A stretch of DNA of 64,000 nucleotides from Bacteroides sp. (GTDB lineage Bacteria > Bacteroidota > Bacteroidia > Bacteroidales > UBA7960), in the NCBI GenBank assembly GCA_036351255.1, contig JAZBOS010000079.1, positions 28,018-92,017 of the forward strand, written 5' to 3'. Position numbers and translations under genes: made by a program. The notes under the pieces were generated by a model, which was not told the origin of the DNA, did not search any database, and saw only the letters and a program-made list of their open reading frames with translations. Positions 8,637-18,404 of the stretch are shown here, in pieces. The number at the start of each line of letters is the position of its first letter. The first letter of the stretch is position 1.

Positions 8637-9388
8637 GCCTCTTCCCTTAAAAAGGAAAGCCGGTTTTGGGATGATTTGAGGAAAAAGTAAAAAATCAGGC
8701 TAAAGATAAAGGCGATAACCCAAAAGTCTATCTTAAGGTCAGGCAATCCCTTCCGGATGGAATCCTGAAGGAAATCGAACAGAAACAATACGGAAAAAAC
8801 CGCCAGCAGGCCGGTTTTTTCTTTTTTCAGTACTTTCTTCAAGTTAAATTTCAATGCGGGCTTTTCCCAGTTCCTAAACCGAGGAATAAAAGCAGGGGTT
8901 CTTCTTGCCCATTCCAGGTATACTTCCCCAAATTTCTGACGCAAGTATTGCTCCTCAGCAAACATAATCCTTTCGTAATATACCCAGTAAAGCAAAATAA
9001 ACGTCAGGATAAACCAAACATTCATTGTAAGCACAGCAACGCCAAGCCACATAAAAAAGTTCCCAACGTATAGCGGATGCCTGACTGCAGAATAGATTCC
9101 GGTAGTATTTACCTCATCGGCAACCTGCTTAGCTGTATTGCGTCCTGAAGTGTTCTTGGCAGAGTGACCAACGGTGTACGCCCTGATGGAAAATCCCAGC
9201 AGGCAAAAAAACAGGGCCAGAATCTGATCATAGCGGTCAAACCAAAGCGGTGGTTCTCCCAAAGATATTCTCAAGTATTCGGAAAAAACAAAAAAGATTA
9301 ATCCTGCCACCAGGATGAAAATTGGAAGCGTTCCTCGATGACGGAACAGAAAGATGCCTTGCTGTTCCATTTCTTCTATTAATGCCAT
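8633..9388 (-). CDS. Isoprenylcysteine/lipid methyltransferase-like membrane protein (ICMT/PEMT type)
   Basis: I place the start at the ATG at 9388, giving 251 residues (MALIEEMEQQ); the frame can extend to a TTG at 9421, but that overlaps a promoter-like box. The protein has two or more N-terminal membrane helices and further hydrophobic segments at its C-terminus. The central part carries the ICMT/PEMT signature: GIYSAVRHPLYVGNFFMWLG followed by EEQYLRQKFGEVYLEW. Such enzymes use SAM to methylate lipid or prenyl substrates in the membrane; in Leptospira a relative methylates lipid A phosphate. The substrate here cannot be told. It runs convergently into the ROK gene. Confidence 0.75.
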   Translation of the reverse strand: MALIEEMEQQGIFLFRHRGTLPIFILVAGLIFFVFSEYLRISLGEPPLWFDRYDQILALFFCLLGFSIRAYTVGHSAKNTSGRNTAKQVADEVNTTGIYSAVRHPLYVGNFFMWLGVAVLTMNVWFILTFILLYWVYYERIMFAEEQYLRQKFGEVYLEWARRTPAFIPRFRNWEKPALKFNLKKVLKKEKTGLLAVFSVLFLFDFLQDSIRKGLPDLKIDFWVIAFIFSLIFYFFLKSSQNRLSFLREEA

Positions 9389-9418
9389 AACGATCCAGCA
9401 ATTTTTGAGTGGAGCATG

Positions 9419-9426
9419 CAAAAATA
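9419..9426 (-). promoter_or_regulatory. Bacteroidota -7 box upstream of the membrane methyltransferase
   Basis: On the minus strand this reads TATTTTTG, a match to TAnnTTTG, 30 nt before the ATG at 9388. It argues against the TTG start at 9421. Confidence 0.45.
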
Positions 9427-9630
9427 CAAAAGGATTACGATCCTTTTATTTATCGTGGATAAAAAAATAAAATTATGATAAAATCAACCTGAATTTTTTC
9501 CAGCAATACATGGTTTGAACAATTGGTGAGATATAGCGTTGGATAAAGTATACTGCAAATTACGAATTGTTTTACTTTACCAATTCCCATTATAAGGTCA
9601 TTTTTTTACTAAATCAAAATCAGCATTATT

Positions 9631-10470
9631 ATGGAAAACCTTGGATTAGAAGGCGGCAACCTGAGTAACATAATGGAAATGATTAACTCTTTCCTGGTGA
9701 CTTACGGATTGAAACTTATTGGTGCCATTGCGGCGCTTATCATTGGTTTCTGGCTCATCAAAAAGTTTAGCAAATTCCTTCAAAAAACATTTGAAAAGAG
9801 AGAAATGGAAGCTTCGCTTGCTTCATTTCTCCGCACATTTATTACAATCGCTTTAAAAGTACTTGTGGTCATAAGCATCCTTGGAATGGTTGGCATTCAA
9901 ATGACCTCGTTCATTGCCATTATTGGAGCGGTAGGACTTGCTGTGGGATTAGCCTTATCAGGTACCCTTCAAAATTTCGCCGGAGGAGTCATCCTCCTCT
10001 TGCTGAAACCCTTTAAAGCCGGAGATTTCATTGAAGCACAGGGATTCCTTGGCAGTGTACAAGAAGTCCAGATATTTAATACCATCCTGAATACACCTGA
10101 TAACAAAAGAATAATCATCCCCAATGGCCCCCTTTCTACAGGCCCCATGACCAATTACAGTGCATTACCCACCCGGAGAGTTGACTGGGTTTTTGGCATT
10201 GGCTACGGAGACAGTTTCCCGAAAGCAAAAGAGGTGTTGTCAAAATTGATTTCCAATGACAGCAGGATTCTGAAGGACCCTGAACCAGCTATTGTGCTTT
10301 CTTCCCTGAGTGACAGCAGTGTAGACATAACAGTAAGGGCTTGGGTTAACGGAGCCGATTACTGGGCAGTTTTCTTTGAAATGCAGGAAAAAGTGTATGA
10401 CGTTTTTGCCAAGGAAGGAATCAATATTCCTTTCCCGCAAATGGATGTTCATTTGCACCAGCAGAAATAA
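9631..10470 (+). CDS. MscS-type mechanosensitive channel
   Basis: This 279-residue protein has the small-conductance mechanosensitive channel layout: two or three N-terminal membrane helices, a glycine/alanine-rich pore helix (GAVGLAVGLALSGTLQNFAGG, in two halves around residue 100-115) and a beta domain with PFKAGDFIEAQGFLGSVQEV and RRIIIPNGPL-like text (KRIIIPNGPLS). The length matches E. coli MscS. It would release solutes on osmotic down-shock. It stands alone between the methyltransferase (divergent) and a terminator. Confidence 0.9.
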   Translation: MENLGLEGGNLSNIMEMINSFLVTYGLKLIGAIAALIIGFWLIKKFSKFLQKTFEKREMEASLASFLRTFITIALKVLVVISILGMVGIQMTSFIAIIGAVGLAVGLALSGTLQNFAGGVILLLLKPFKAGDFIEAQGFLGSVQEVQIFNTILNTPDNKRIIIPNGPLSTGPMTNYSALPTRRVDWVFGIGYGDSFPKAKEVLSKLISNDSRILKDPEPAIVLSSLSDSSVDITVRAWVNGADYWAVFFEMQEKVYDVFAKEGINIPFPQMDVHLHQQK

Positions 10471-10488
10471 AAACCTTCAATAAAGCAG

Positions 10489-10538
10489 AAACCCCCTTCC
10501 TGCTCCCCATATGGGATAAAGGAAGGGGGTTTTCTTTT
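10489..10538 (+). terminator. Rho-independent terminator after mscS
   Basis: AAACCCCCTTCC (10489-10500) pairs with GGAAGGGGGTTT (10521-10532), and the sequence continues with TTCTTTT. It ends the channel gene before the convergent NagB-like gene. Confidence 0.9.
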
Positions 10539-10572
10539 GAACCCTTTTCTCTGAAAAAAAACAGTGCATTAA

Positions 10573-12939
10573 TTAGCGAACCATTCCCTCCATCGATTTC
10601 TTGAGCTCGCGAGCATGGCCAAGGAATTCATCAACGCTCATTTCGCGCAGGAAAATCAAACCGTGCGTTGCCCTGATCTTGGGATGGGGGTTCAGGTAAA
10701 AATAATTCTTACCTAGCAACAGCTGGATATCTTTTAGTTGTTCGACCCAAATCTTCTGTGCAAGGTCACTGAATTTCCCATTCAGCTCATAACTTGGGAA
10801 GGATGCATCCACCTGACTCACATAACAATGTGTAAAAGCCTCATTCATTGCCGCCATGGCATTTAGGGAAACAGGAAAAACGACATTGGCTTCAGCGGGA
10901 TGAAAGCGGTACCATACATTCCTGTATCCCCACACCCGGAGTTTGCTCAGGTCAGCTTCCTTTTTCCAAAGACGCAGTGCTTCTGCAGTAGCCTGAAGTA
11001 CCTTATAGTGTGTATCGGGGCCACTGCCCTCCGGGTCAAAGGTAAGACTCAGCACTGTTGGTTTCAGCTCACGGAACATCTCAAGGATGGGTTGCACGTC
11101 GCGCTCCTGTTCAGGCTGTTCGGTGAAAATATCACCCTGATAAAAGCCCAGGCGGAGGTGACGAACATTTTTCACCTGCAATCCGTAATGTGCCCAAACA
11201 AGTTCTTCTTCAAACTCTCTGATCATACCTTTCAGCTGCTGAATTTTGGGAGGATTTTTCTCTCCGTCATAGCTGTTTCTCAGGATCGTCAGAACCTCAT
11301 TGATGACATCCCTGAGTTGTTCTGTACTCTTAATATTGTAAATGTGGACCAGAGCCCGAACAACCCGGTGGCAAACTCCTCGGCGCCGCTCATGATGTTC
11401 ACCGGCGGCAACCTTGTTCAGGTAATGGTATACATCCTTATCACTCTTTAATTTGTAGCCGACCTCATAAAAGTCAGGATAATCCACCATCTGGATCTGC
11501 CCATCATCCAGAAACTTTTTGGTCTCCACGAGCAAATCGGTAACAAAACGATTGGTCACAGCGGTAAACCCGGAAGTAAGGACCGCAAAATGGAAATCAT
11601 TGGAATGGACACGAATATGGTTTGCAATAAAGGGAAGAATACCCAGCATAATATCATCATGGTGGGGTCCGGTATGCAGGAATATCTCGTTTTCTTCCTT
11701 TCGCATTCCTTTCTCCATTTTCTCAATGATACTTTCCGTTACAGCGTTTACAACAGCTTCGCTATCTTTAGCATTGGGAATCAACCTTGCATACGGGTCA
11801 TTTTTCAAATCCTCAGGCAAAAGATGGTGCCCGTATTTTCCCAACTTCTTACAAAGTTCAATAATAGCCCGTTCAGTTTTTTCGTGAGTCCATTGCCCGG
11901 CATGAAAGAACCGATTCACACTGTCATTTAAGCGTGAAGCTGCCCCTGAAGTAATGTAAAACCGGCTGTTTCTGAGTTTCTGGAGCACACTGGCGGGAAA
12001 AAGATTAATCATTTCACTCTCCAGTGATTGCTTGACCATATTGGCCTTGGCCTCACCAGCAGCAATGATGATTGCGGTAGCTTCAGGATTATTGATAATG
12101 GTTTCAAGACCAATAGTGATGACCAACCGATTGGCGGAGATCTCAATTCCACCCAGATCGGACGCTGCAACAGCCTGGGTTTCAAAGTTGGTTTCTGTAA
12201 GCCTGGTAGTGCTAAAAAGATCAGATCCCCTCGTGTTGAAAGCGATGTGCCCATCAGGTCCCAAACCACCGAGAAAGAATCCAATCCCTCCTTTCTCACG
12301 GATCTTGCTCTCATACTGGCTGCACCAGTCATCAATCAGGAATATAGAGTCCTGCTGCAGTTTTTCAACGGACGACCTGCACTCGCGGTAGCGCAGGGTA
12401 AGGTCAATATTATAATCAGGAAATACTTCCGAAAAATGCTTCCCTTCTGCCAGCGGAATCTCATCACAATTGATCAGCAATGCCCGGTTCTCGTCAAATC
12501 CAAACCCCTTGATGTAATAGTTCATTACATAATGGTAGAAGCTGTTGTGTTGTTTGGATGGAATGGGGAAGAATTCATCAATCTGCACAAACTGAAGACC
12601 GCTAAGATCTGGTCGCTTGCTGACCTTTAATCCATATTGATCGCGTATTTCCCTCCCGTCCTTATTATCCCAGTTTGAAAGCAGAAATTCAGTCCACTTA
12701 ATAAAAAACTCAGGGGTTTTTCCCGTTGGAAGACTGATCACGCCTTCCGGATTCTCGCTCACCCATTCCAGGAAACGAAGGGATGTAATTAGGCCCAGTT
12801 TCGGGAAGTTGTCCACAACGATGTATGGAATCTTTGTCGTGACTTTCCTGATTCCCGATTGCTCAATAAATGCATGTTCAACATTGGAAAAAGCACGATG
12901 CTCTTTCTCACCACCATCAGAATGATTACTCTTGGTCAT
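10573..12939 (-). CDS. Fused glucosamine-6-phosphate deaminase-like and PIG-L-like deacetylase protein
   Basis: The 788 residues form two enzymes in one chain. Residues about 45-345 are NagB/SugP-isomerase-like: SLPTGKTPE (69-77), QIDEFFPI (119-126) and GGLGPDGHIAFN (224-235), which corresponds to the active-site GIGEDGHIAFNEP of glucosamine-6-phosphate deaminase. Residues about 415-790 are PIG-L/LmbE-like: FLHTGPHHDDIMLG (420-433) replaces the usual HPDDE zinc motif, with one His-Asp-Asp set kept and the Glu changed to Ile. NagB converts glucosamine-6-phosphate to fructose-6-phosphate and ammonia; PIG-L relatives remove N-acetyl groups from sugars. The fusion could couple de-N-acetylation with deamination, but the altered motif leaves the second activity uncertain. 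Similar fusions exist in Bacteroides as far as I recall. Confidence 0.82.
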   Translation of the reverse strand: MTKSNHSDGGEKEHRAFSNVEHAFIEQSGIRKVTTKIPYIVVDNFPKLGLITSLRFLEWVSENPEGVISLPTGKTPEFFIKWTEFLLSNWDNKDGREIRDQYGLKVSKRPDLSGLQFVQIDEFFPIPSKQHNSFYHYVMNYYIKGFGFDENRALLINCDEIPLAEGKHFSEVFPDYNIDLTLRYRECRSSVEKLQQDSIFLIDDWCSQYESKIREKGGIGFFLGGLGPDGHIAFNTRGSDLFSTTRLTETNFETQAVAASDLGGIEISANRLVITIGLETIINNPEATAIIIAAGEAKANMVKQSLESEMINLFPASVLQKLRNSRFYITSGAASRLNDSVNRFFHAGQWTHEKTERAIIELCKKLGKYGHHLLPEDLKNDPYARLIPNAKDSEAVVNAVTESIIEKMEKGMRKEENEIFLHTGPHHDDIMLGILPFIANHIRVHSNDFHFAVLTSGFTAVTNRFVTDLLVETKKFLDDGQIQMVDYPDFYEVGYKLKSDKDVYHYLNKVAAGEHHERRRGVCHRVVRALVHIYNIKSTEQLRDVINEVLTILRNSYDGEKNPPKIQQLKGMIREFEEELVWAHYGLQVKNVRHLRLGFYQGDIFTEQPEQERDVQPILEMFRELKPTVLSLTFDPEGSGPDTHYKVLQATAEALRLWKKEADLSKLRVWGYRNVWYRFHPAEANVVFPVSLNAMAAMNEAFTHCYVSQVDASFPSYELNGKFSDLAQKIWVEQLKDIQLLLGKNYFYLNPHPKIRATHGLIFLREMSVDEFLGHARELKKSMEGMVR

Positions 12940-13048
12940 GACTAAAAAGTTTTAATAAATTTTCGGCCAATTAAGGTATTCAAAAGAAAAGGCCTTTAAA
13001 CCCTGAGGGATTATTAAGGTCCATTCCAGAAGGACTTGTTTATGCATA

Positions 13049-13056
13049 CAAATATA
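13049..13056 (-). promoter_or_regulatory. Bacteroidota -7 box upstream of the NagB/PIG-L fusion gene
   Basis: The minus strand reads TATATTTG, a match to TAnnTTTG, 110 nt before the start codon. The 293-bp divergent region also holds a box for the gene on the other strand. Confidence 0.4.
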
Positions 13057-13207
13057 AGAAAGCCCCTTAAATAAATCGATTTAGATTTGAATAATTCGAA
13101 GCAAATAGATAAATAAATTTTCATGAAAAATGAATGGATAGATTCAATTTTTCAAGAAAAACTTGCTAAAAACCTTAACTTTTAAAAAATTAATTTCGTG
13201 GCTTTTG

Positions 13208-13215
13208 TAATTTTG
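13208..13215 (+). promoter_or_regulatory. Bacteroidota -7 box upstream of the TerB-DnaJ gene
   Basis: TAATTTTG matches TAnnTTTG and lies 17 nt before the ATG, implying a very short leader. Confidence 0.45.
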
Positions 13216-13232
13216 CTTCTAAACAAGGAACC

Positions 13233-13955
13233 ATGGCATTAAAAGGGTACGGTAAATGGCTGCTTGGGGGATTAGGCTGGGCTTTCGGTGGACCCATCGG
13301 GGCCATCCTGGGGTTTCTTCTGGGATCAGCTTTCCAAGGGATGGATTCAGGAGTTTATGAATACCGGGGCACCACTCCCGGTGATTTCCGTGTAAGCCTC
13401 CTGGTCCTTGCTGCTTCCGTAATGAAAGCCGATGGCCGTCAATTGAAATCTGAGCTTGATTATATTAAGGCGTTTTTTCTTCAAAATTTTGGGGAGGCTA
13501 CAACCAAACAATACATGGTAGCTTTTCGCGACGTGCTCAGGCAGGATATCCCCCTGGAATCTGTTTGCCTGCAAATCAGATCCCATATGGACTTGCATAG
13601 CCGCCTGCAACTCCTGCATTTTCTTTTTGGCATATCAGCTGCAGATGGGCAGTTTCACCCGCTGGAGGTAGATACCATTGAGAAAATTGCCCATTTTCTG
13701 GGAATTAATCATTACGATTTCATCTCCATCAAAAATATGTTCATCAAGGAAGCGGATAGCGCCTACCGTATTCTCGAAGTGGAACCAGATGCCTCTGAAG
13801 AAGAAATCAAAAAAGCTTTCCGTTCGCTTGCCCTCAAACATCATCCTGATCGTGTCAGTCATCTTGGAGAAGAATTCCGCAAAGCTGCTGAAGAAAAATT
13901 TCAGCAAGTGAATGAGGCCTACAACACCATAAAGAAGCAAAGAGGATTCAACTAA
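13233..13955 (+). CDS. TerB-like plus J-domain protein (DjlA-like co-chaperone)
   Basis: This 240-residue protein starts with a glycine-rich hydrophobic segment (GKWLLGGLGWAFGGPIGAILG), which may be a membrane anchor as in DjlA. Residues about 50-160 are TerB-like (SLLVLAASVMKADGRQLKSE and GISAADGQFHPLE, each with an acidic metal-binding-like loop). Residues about 172-240 are a J domain (AYRILEVEPDASEEEIKKAF) with the HPD motif in LKHHPDRVS, needed to stimulate DnaK ATPase. The order matches the DjlA family. A single-gene unit with its own promoter box. Confidence 0.88.
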   Translation: MALKGYGKWLLGGLGWAFGGPIGAILGFLLGSAFQGMDSGVYEYRGTTPGDFRVSLLVLAASVMKADGRQLKSELDYIKAFFLQNFGEATTKQYMVAFRDVLRQDIPLESVCLQIRSHMDLHSRLQLLHFLFGISAADGQFHPLEVDTIEKIAHFLGINHYDFISIKNMFIKEADSAYRILEVEPDASEEEIKKAFRSLALKHHPDRVSHLGEEFRKAAEEKFQQVNEAYNTIKKQRGFN

Positions 13956-14149
13956 TAAGATCTAAAAACATTTGTTAGAATTATTTTTTAGCCCACCAAA
14001 CATTCAATTAGTATAGCATTATTAGCTTTCCGTTTAATATTTTTTTAAAATCAATCAACTTTTTTGTTGCATTTTAATAATTATTGAATTAAATTGCGTT
14101 CCATAATCTAGATTATCCCGGGCTATTTTTTCAACCTAAACCAAAACCC

Positions 14150-15844
14150 ATGAAAAAGAACGTAATCTTTTTTCTTGCTCTCATTCTGCCATTGATAACA
14201 ATGGCACAAAATCCTGATCCGGTGCTCATCAGGACAGGTTCACAATTCCAATTCAACACCTTCTCTAATTTCACCTATGGATGTTATAGTAATTTCTTTC
14301 AAGACAATCAGGGAGTGCTTCACGGCGCCTACGTTGACAATTATGAACTTTTCTACTTCTTCTCTGAAGACGATGGTAATTCTTGGGAAGTAGAACAAGT
14401 AATGACGGGTTATGAAGGTAAAATCAAAAATGCGGGGATTGTTGCAGACAGCAATGGCGGGGTATTCATCCCATTTGAAGTGCATCCCAATTACAATTAC
14501 GGTCAAAGTCCTACCGGATATCCAGAGTTTATTTACCAAATATATTGTGCAAAAAAAGTGGAGGAAGGCTGGACATTTGACCTTGTTTTTAATAATGAAG
14601 TAGGAAGTAACAGGGGATATAATCTTGGTGATGTCCTAATTGATGAAAATGACAAAGTACATATATTTGCTTCCAAGTATGGTTGGTTTCTTTATGGTGG
14701 TGAAGTTTCCCTTGCCATAAGAGACCCCGAATCAGGAGATTGGACCACTGAATTAGTAGTTGCTTTTAACGATACACCAGTTGACAATACTATAAGCAAC
14801 CCAAGGGCTTCCATCAATGAAAATGGTGATTTGGCAGTCGTTTTTTGGAGAAGTTATTTTTCCCGAATTGACTATTGTCATAAGCCCAGCGGTGGCTCCT
14901 GGAGTGCAGCTCAAACCATTCACAACGCCCCAAACGCCAACAGATCATACACCATTGCAGCCGGCACGGATGGGGAATTTCATTTGCTTTATGAATTGGG
15001 TGATGGAACCTTCCCCTTATATTACAAATCCCCCCTGGAACCGGGACCAGGATCGGTTATTTATACCCCTGAAGCGGACACTCGTTTTATCCCAACGCTT
15101 CATATTGATCAATCGGGAAAGAGTAGCGTAATCATTCAGCGGACAGCTCCCAATGCTCCCTTGCTGCTGACAAAAGAGTATATTAATGATGAGTGGGAAG
15201 AGAATTTTGAAGCTTTTGCTACTGAAGAGCTAATCACAGCACCCTTTGTTGTCAAACGTCCGCAAGGCCAGTACACCTATTTTCACACCTTGTTTATCAA
15301 ATATTTTAGGTCAGATACGGGAATTCATGGTCCTGATACTATTTATTTCTGGAAAGCCTTCAACATGAAGGAGCTCACCCTTGTTTCAGAGCCTGAAGGA
15401 TCCGGCGAACTGCTGGGTGCTGGCGAATATCCAATTGAAAGTGCAGTGACCGTTAATGCCGAGCCTGTCGGTGATTATATGTTTCTGCAATGGGAAGATG
15501 CAGATGGAAATATACTCTCTACAGAACCTGATTTTGAATTTACCATGCCTTTGGATCATGCCACCCTGACGGCTGTTTTCCAGTCAACTGCTTCCGTTGA
15601 CCCAATAACCGCAAAACCACCGGTGCAGATTTATCCTAATCCTTCGCCTGATGGAATTTTCAAACTGGTTCTCGACCGTGACATGAGTGTCCGAGTTGTC
15701 AATATGAACGGAAGAACTGTCGCATCCTCAAGGCTCAAAGAAGGCGATAATACGCTCGACCTATCAGGGAAGCCTTCAGGGATCTATGCACTGGAATTTT
15801 TTGGAAAGGAGACTTCCCTTACGGTCCGGATTATGATACAATAA
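14150..15844 (+). CDS. Secreted Asp-box beta-propeller-like protein with T9SS sorting domain
   Basis: The 564-residue protein has a signal peptide (MKKNVIFFLALILPLITMAQ). S72-W79 (SEDDGNSW) fits the Asp-box SxDxGxxW of sialidase/BNR propellers, and repeated blocks such as FHLLYELGDG and HIFASKYG suggest a propeller up to about residue 400. Residues about 410-485 look like an InlB-B-type repeat. The C-terminal 70 residues, from VQIYPNPSPDGIFKLV through NMNGRTV to SGIYALEFF, form a type A T9SS sorting domain, so it is probably exported to or through the outer membrane. Substrate or ligand unknown; a glycan is one possibility. It ends 13 nt from the convergent atpG gene. Confidence 0.8.
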   Translation: MKKNVIFFLALILPLITMAQNPDPVLIRTGSQFQFNTFSNFTYGCYSNFFQDNQGVLHGAYVDNYELFYFFSEDDGNSWEVEQVMTGYEGKIKNAGIVADSNGGVFIPFEVHPNYNYGQSPTGYPEFIYQIYCAKKVEEGWTFDLVFNNEVGSNRGYNLGDVLIDENDKVHIFASKYGWFLYGGEVSLAIRDPESGDWTTELVVAFNDTPVDNTISNPRASINENGDLAVVFWRSYFSRIDYCHKPSGGSWSAAQTIHNAPNANRSYTIAAGTDGEFHLLYELGDGTFPLYYKSPLEPGPGSVIYTPEADTRFIPTLHIDQSGKSSVIIQRTAPNAPLLLTKEYINDEWEENFEAFATEELITAPFVVKRPQGQYTYFHTLFIKYFRSDTGIHGPDTIYFWKAFNMKELTLVSEPEGSGELLGAGEYPIESAVTVNAEPVGDYMFLQWEDADGNILSTEPDFEFTMPLDHATLTAVFQSTASVDPITAKPPVQIYPNPSPDGIFKLVLDRDMSVRVVNMNGRTVASSRLKEGDNTLDLSGKPSGIYALEFFGKETSLTVRIMIQ

Positions 15845-15857
15845 AGGATCAGGAGTT

Positions 15858-16754
15858 TTATTCGTTTAAAACTTCTGCACCGCTTACTATTTCTACAATT
15901 TCCCGGGTAATCTGGGCCTGGCGAACTTTATTATAGGCAAGGGTAAGATTCTTCAGCAGTTCAGTGGCATTGTCGGTAGCTTTCTGCATAGCAGTCATCC
16001 TTGCCCCGTGTTCTGAGGCCGAGGCATCGAGCAAAATGCGGTAGGCATTAAATTGAATATATTTCGGGATTAGTGCTTCAGCCATCTCCTGCCGCGAGGG
16101 TTCAAGGATAATCGTAGGATCTTCAGCCTGGAACTTTGACTCTTTAGAGCTGGATTCAGGCTGGATTTCCATTTCTGCAACAGGAAGGAGTTGCTCGCTC
16201 ATTAGCTCCTGAAAAACCGCATTTTTAAAATGATTGTAAACAACATCTATACGGCCAAATTCCTTTTTATCAAAAAGATCCATGAGATTACTGGCAAACT
16301 GGGCGCTATCCTTGTAATTAACATGTTCAATCACTTCTTGGTTGGCTTGATAAATAGTAAACTCCCGTTTACGGAAATATTCCTCTGCCTTGCGCCCAAC
16401 CAATAACAATTGTGTTTGAAAACCTTCTTTCTCCAGCACGCGGATCTGATCAATCGTCCTTTTGATAACCAATGCATTATAAGTTCCGCATAACCCTTTG
16501 TTCGAAGCAATGGATACCAATAATGCCCGCTTGTTTTCTCCAGGCAGGGTAAACCTGCTTCTCTCCTGGGGCAACAATTCCCGGTTCAGTGTGCCCACCA
16601 TTAGTTTTAAACCGGCAGCATATTGCCGAAGTCCGGTAATTCCCCGCTGTGATTTCAGTAATTTAGAGGAAGCCACCATTTTCATGGCACTCGTTATTTG
16701 CCTTGTCGATTTGATCGAGGCAATGCGGGTCCTGACTTCCTTTAAACTGGGCAT
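15858..16754 (-). CDS. atpG: F1Fo ATP synthase gamma subunit
   Basis: This 298-residue subunit has the expected N-terminal helix (MPSLKEVRTRIASIKSTRQIT) and C-terminal helix ending QITREIVEIVSGAEVL; the two form the rotor shaft inside the alpha/beta hexamer. The middle SNKGLCGTYN is a strongly conserved gamma block. An acidic insert around residues 195-215 is a little longer than in E. coli. It is the last gene of the minus-strand cluster, 15 nt after atpA. Confidence 0.95.
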   Translation of the reverse strand: MPSLKEVRTRIASIKSTRQITSAMKMVASSKLLKSQRGITGLRQYAAGLKLMVGTLNRELLPQERSRFTLPGENKRALLVSIASNKGLCGTYNALVIKRTIDQIRVLEKEGFQTQLLLVGRKAEEYFRKREFTIYQANQEVIEHVNYKDSAQFASNLMDLFDKKEFGRIDVVYNHFKNAVFQELMSEQLLPVAEMEIQPESSSKESKFQAEDPTIILEPSRQEMAEALIPKYIQFNAYRILLDASASEHGARMTAMQKATDNATELLKNLTLAYNKVRQAQITREIVEIVSGAEVLNE

Positions 16755-16769
16755 AGTTTTTAAAGAGGT

Positions 16770-18383
16770 TTAAGATTCAACAGGCAAACTTTTCTTCACT
16801 TCCTCCACCGCCTGCAAAATGACTTTTTCTATCTCCTCAGGTAGTTCATTTCGGCGTTCAGGAGGAAATTTTAGCGTCAACAAGGTGTCCAACACATCTT
16901 GTTGATTTTTCCGCATATAAGCCTGAAATTCCTTCTCAAAAAGCTGAACCAAATCAACATGAATATCCATCAGTAAGCCCTTAACCCCGCAGTAGATGAT
17001 CGCAATCTGCTCTTCCACAGGAATTGGTGAAAATTGCCCTTGTTTAAGAATTTCCACATTCCGGGAACCCTTTTCAATGATGCTGCGTGTACTGGCATCC
17101 AGATCAGATCCAAATTTCGAGAATGCCTCCAGTTCGCGATATTGGGCCTGGTCGATCTTCAGGTTTCCTGCAATCTTTTTCATGGTGGTGATCTGCGCAT
17201 TACCCCCAACCCGGCTCACCGAGATCCCCACGTTGATAGCAGGCCGAACGCCGGCATTAAACAAGTTCGATTCGAGGAAGATTTGTCCATCAGTAATCGA
17301 AATAACGTTTGTAGGGATATAGGCTGACACGTCACCTGCCTGTGTTTCAATGATCGGAAGAGCAGTAAGCGAGCCTCCACCTTTCACCATATCCTTAATG
17401 GATTCCGGCACATCATTCATTTGCCTGGCGATCTCATCCGAAGAGATGATTCGTGCTGCCCGTTCAAGCAGGCGTGAATGCAGGTAGAAAACATCCCCTG
17501 GATAAGCTTCCCTCCCCGGGGGACGACGCAACAACAGAGACACTTCACGATAAGAAACGGCTTGTTTTGACAAGTCATCATACACCACCAAGGCCGAACG
17601 GCCGGTATCCCTGAAATATTCACCAACGGCAGCACCCGCAAAGGGGGCAAAGAATTGCATGGCTGCCGGATCACTTGCAGTAGCAGAAATAACCACTGTA
17701 TATTCCATTGCACCATGGCGGTGAAGCGCATTGACAATGTTTGCCACGGTAGATCCCTTCTGCCCTATCGCCACATAAATGCAATATACAGGTTCACCCT
17801 GATCATACCATTTCCGTTGATTGATGATGGTATCGAGGGCAATGGCCGTTTTCCCCGTTTGGCGGTCGCCAATAATCAGCTCCCGTTGCCCGCGACCAAT
17901 GGGGATCATGGCATCAATAGCCTTTATCCCCGATTGAAGGGGCTGGTTTACAGGCTGCCTGAAGATCACTCCGGGGGCTTTCCGCTCCAGGGGCATCTCA
18001 TACAAGGTACCCTGTATTGGACCCACACCATCAATAGGTTCACCCAGCGTATTAATCACCCGCCCGATCAGACCTTCACCGGCTCGTATCGAAACCATAT
18101 GACCGGTGCGCTTCACAATATCGCCTTCCTTCACGTTACCAGGCTCACCCAGCAAAACAATCCCTACGTTATCCTCTTCAAGGTTGAGCACAACCCCATT
18201 CAGGCCTTCATCGTTCATGGTAACCATTTCGCCTGCCTGAACATTCGTCAGTCCGTAGATCCTGGCAATGCCATCACCAATTTGCAATATGGTGCCGGTT
18301 TCCTCCAGATCGTTATCAGCGCGGAAACCGGACATTTCCTGGCGTAAAATGGCAGAAATCTCTGCAGGTTTTATTTCGGGCAT
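16770..18383 (-). CDS. atpA: F1Fo ATP synthase alpha subunit
   Basis: The 537 residues contain the Walker A motif [13 protein letters not shown], the DELTA-binding N-terminus, and the alpha signature [14 protein letters not shown] with the conserved arginine finger. Length is slightly above the E. coli 513. It sits between atpH (21 nt upstream) and atpG (15 nt downstream). The partner beta subunit (atpD) is not in the window. Confidence 0.97.
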   Translation of the reverse strand: MPEIKPAEISAILRQEMSGFRADNDLEETGTILQIGDGIARIYGLTNVQAGEMVTMNDEGLNGVVLNLEEDNVGIVLLGEPGNVKEGDIVKRTGHMVSIRAGEGLIGRVINTLGEPIDGVGPIQGTLYEMPLERKAPGVIFRQPVNQPLQSGIKAIDAMIPIGRGQRELIIGDRQTGKTAIALDTIINQRKWYDQGEPVYCIYVAIGQKGSTVANIVNALHRHGAMEYTVVISATASDPAAMQFFAPFAGAAVGEYFRDTGRSALVVYDDLSKQAVSYREVSLLLRRPPGREAYPGDVFYLHSRLLERAARIISSDEIARQMNDVPESIKDMVKGGGSLTALPIIETQAGDVSAYIPTNVISITDGQIFLESNLFNAGVRPAINVGISVSRVGGNAQITTMKKIAGNLKIDQAQYRELEAFSKFGSDLDASTRSIIEKGSRNVEILKQGQFSPIPVEEQIAIIYCGVKGLLMDIHVDLVQLFEKEFQAYMRKNQQDVLDTLLTLKFPPERRNELPEEIEKVILQAVEEVKKSLPVES

Positions 18384-18404
18384 GGTTTTATTACTTTTTT
18401 TTGT

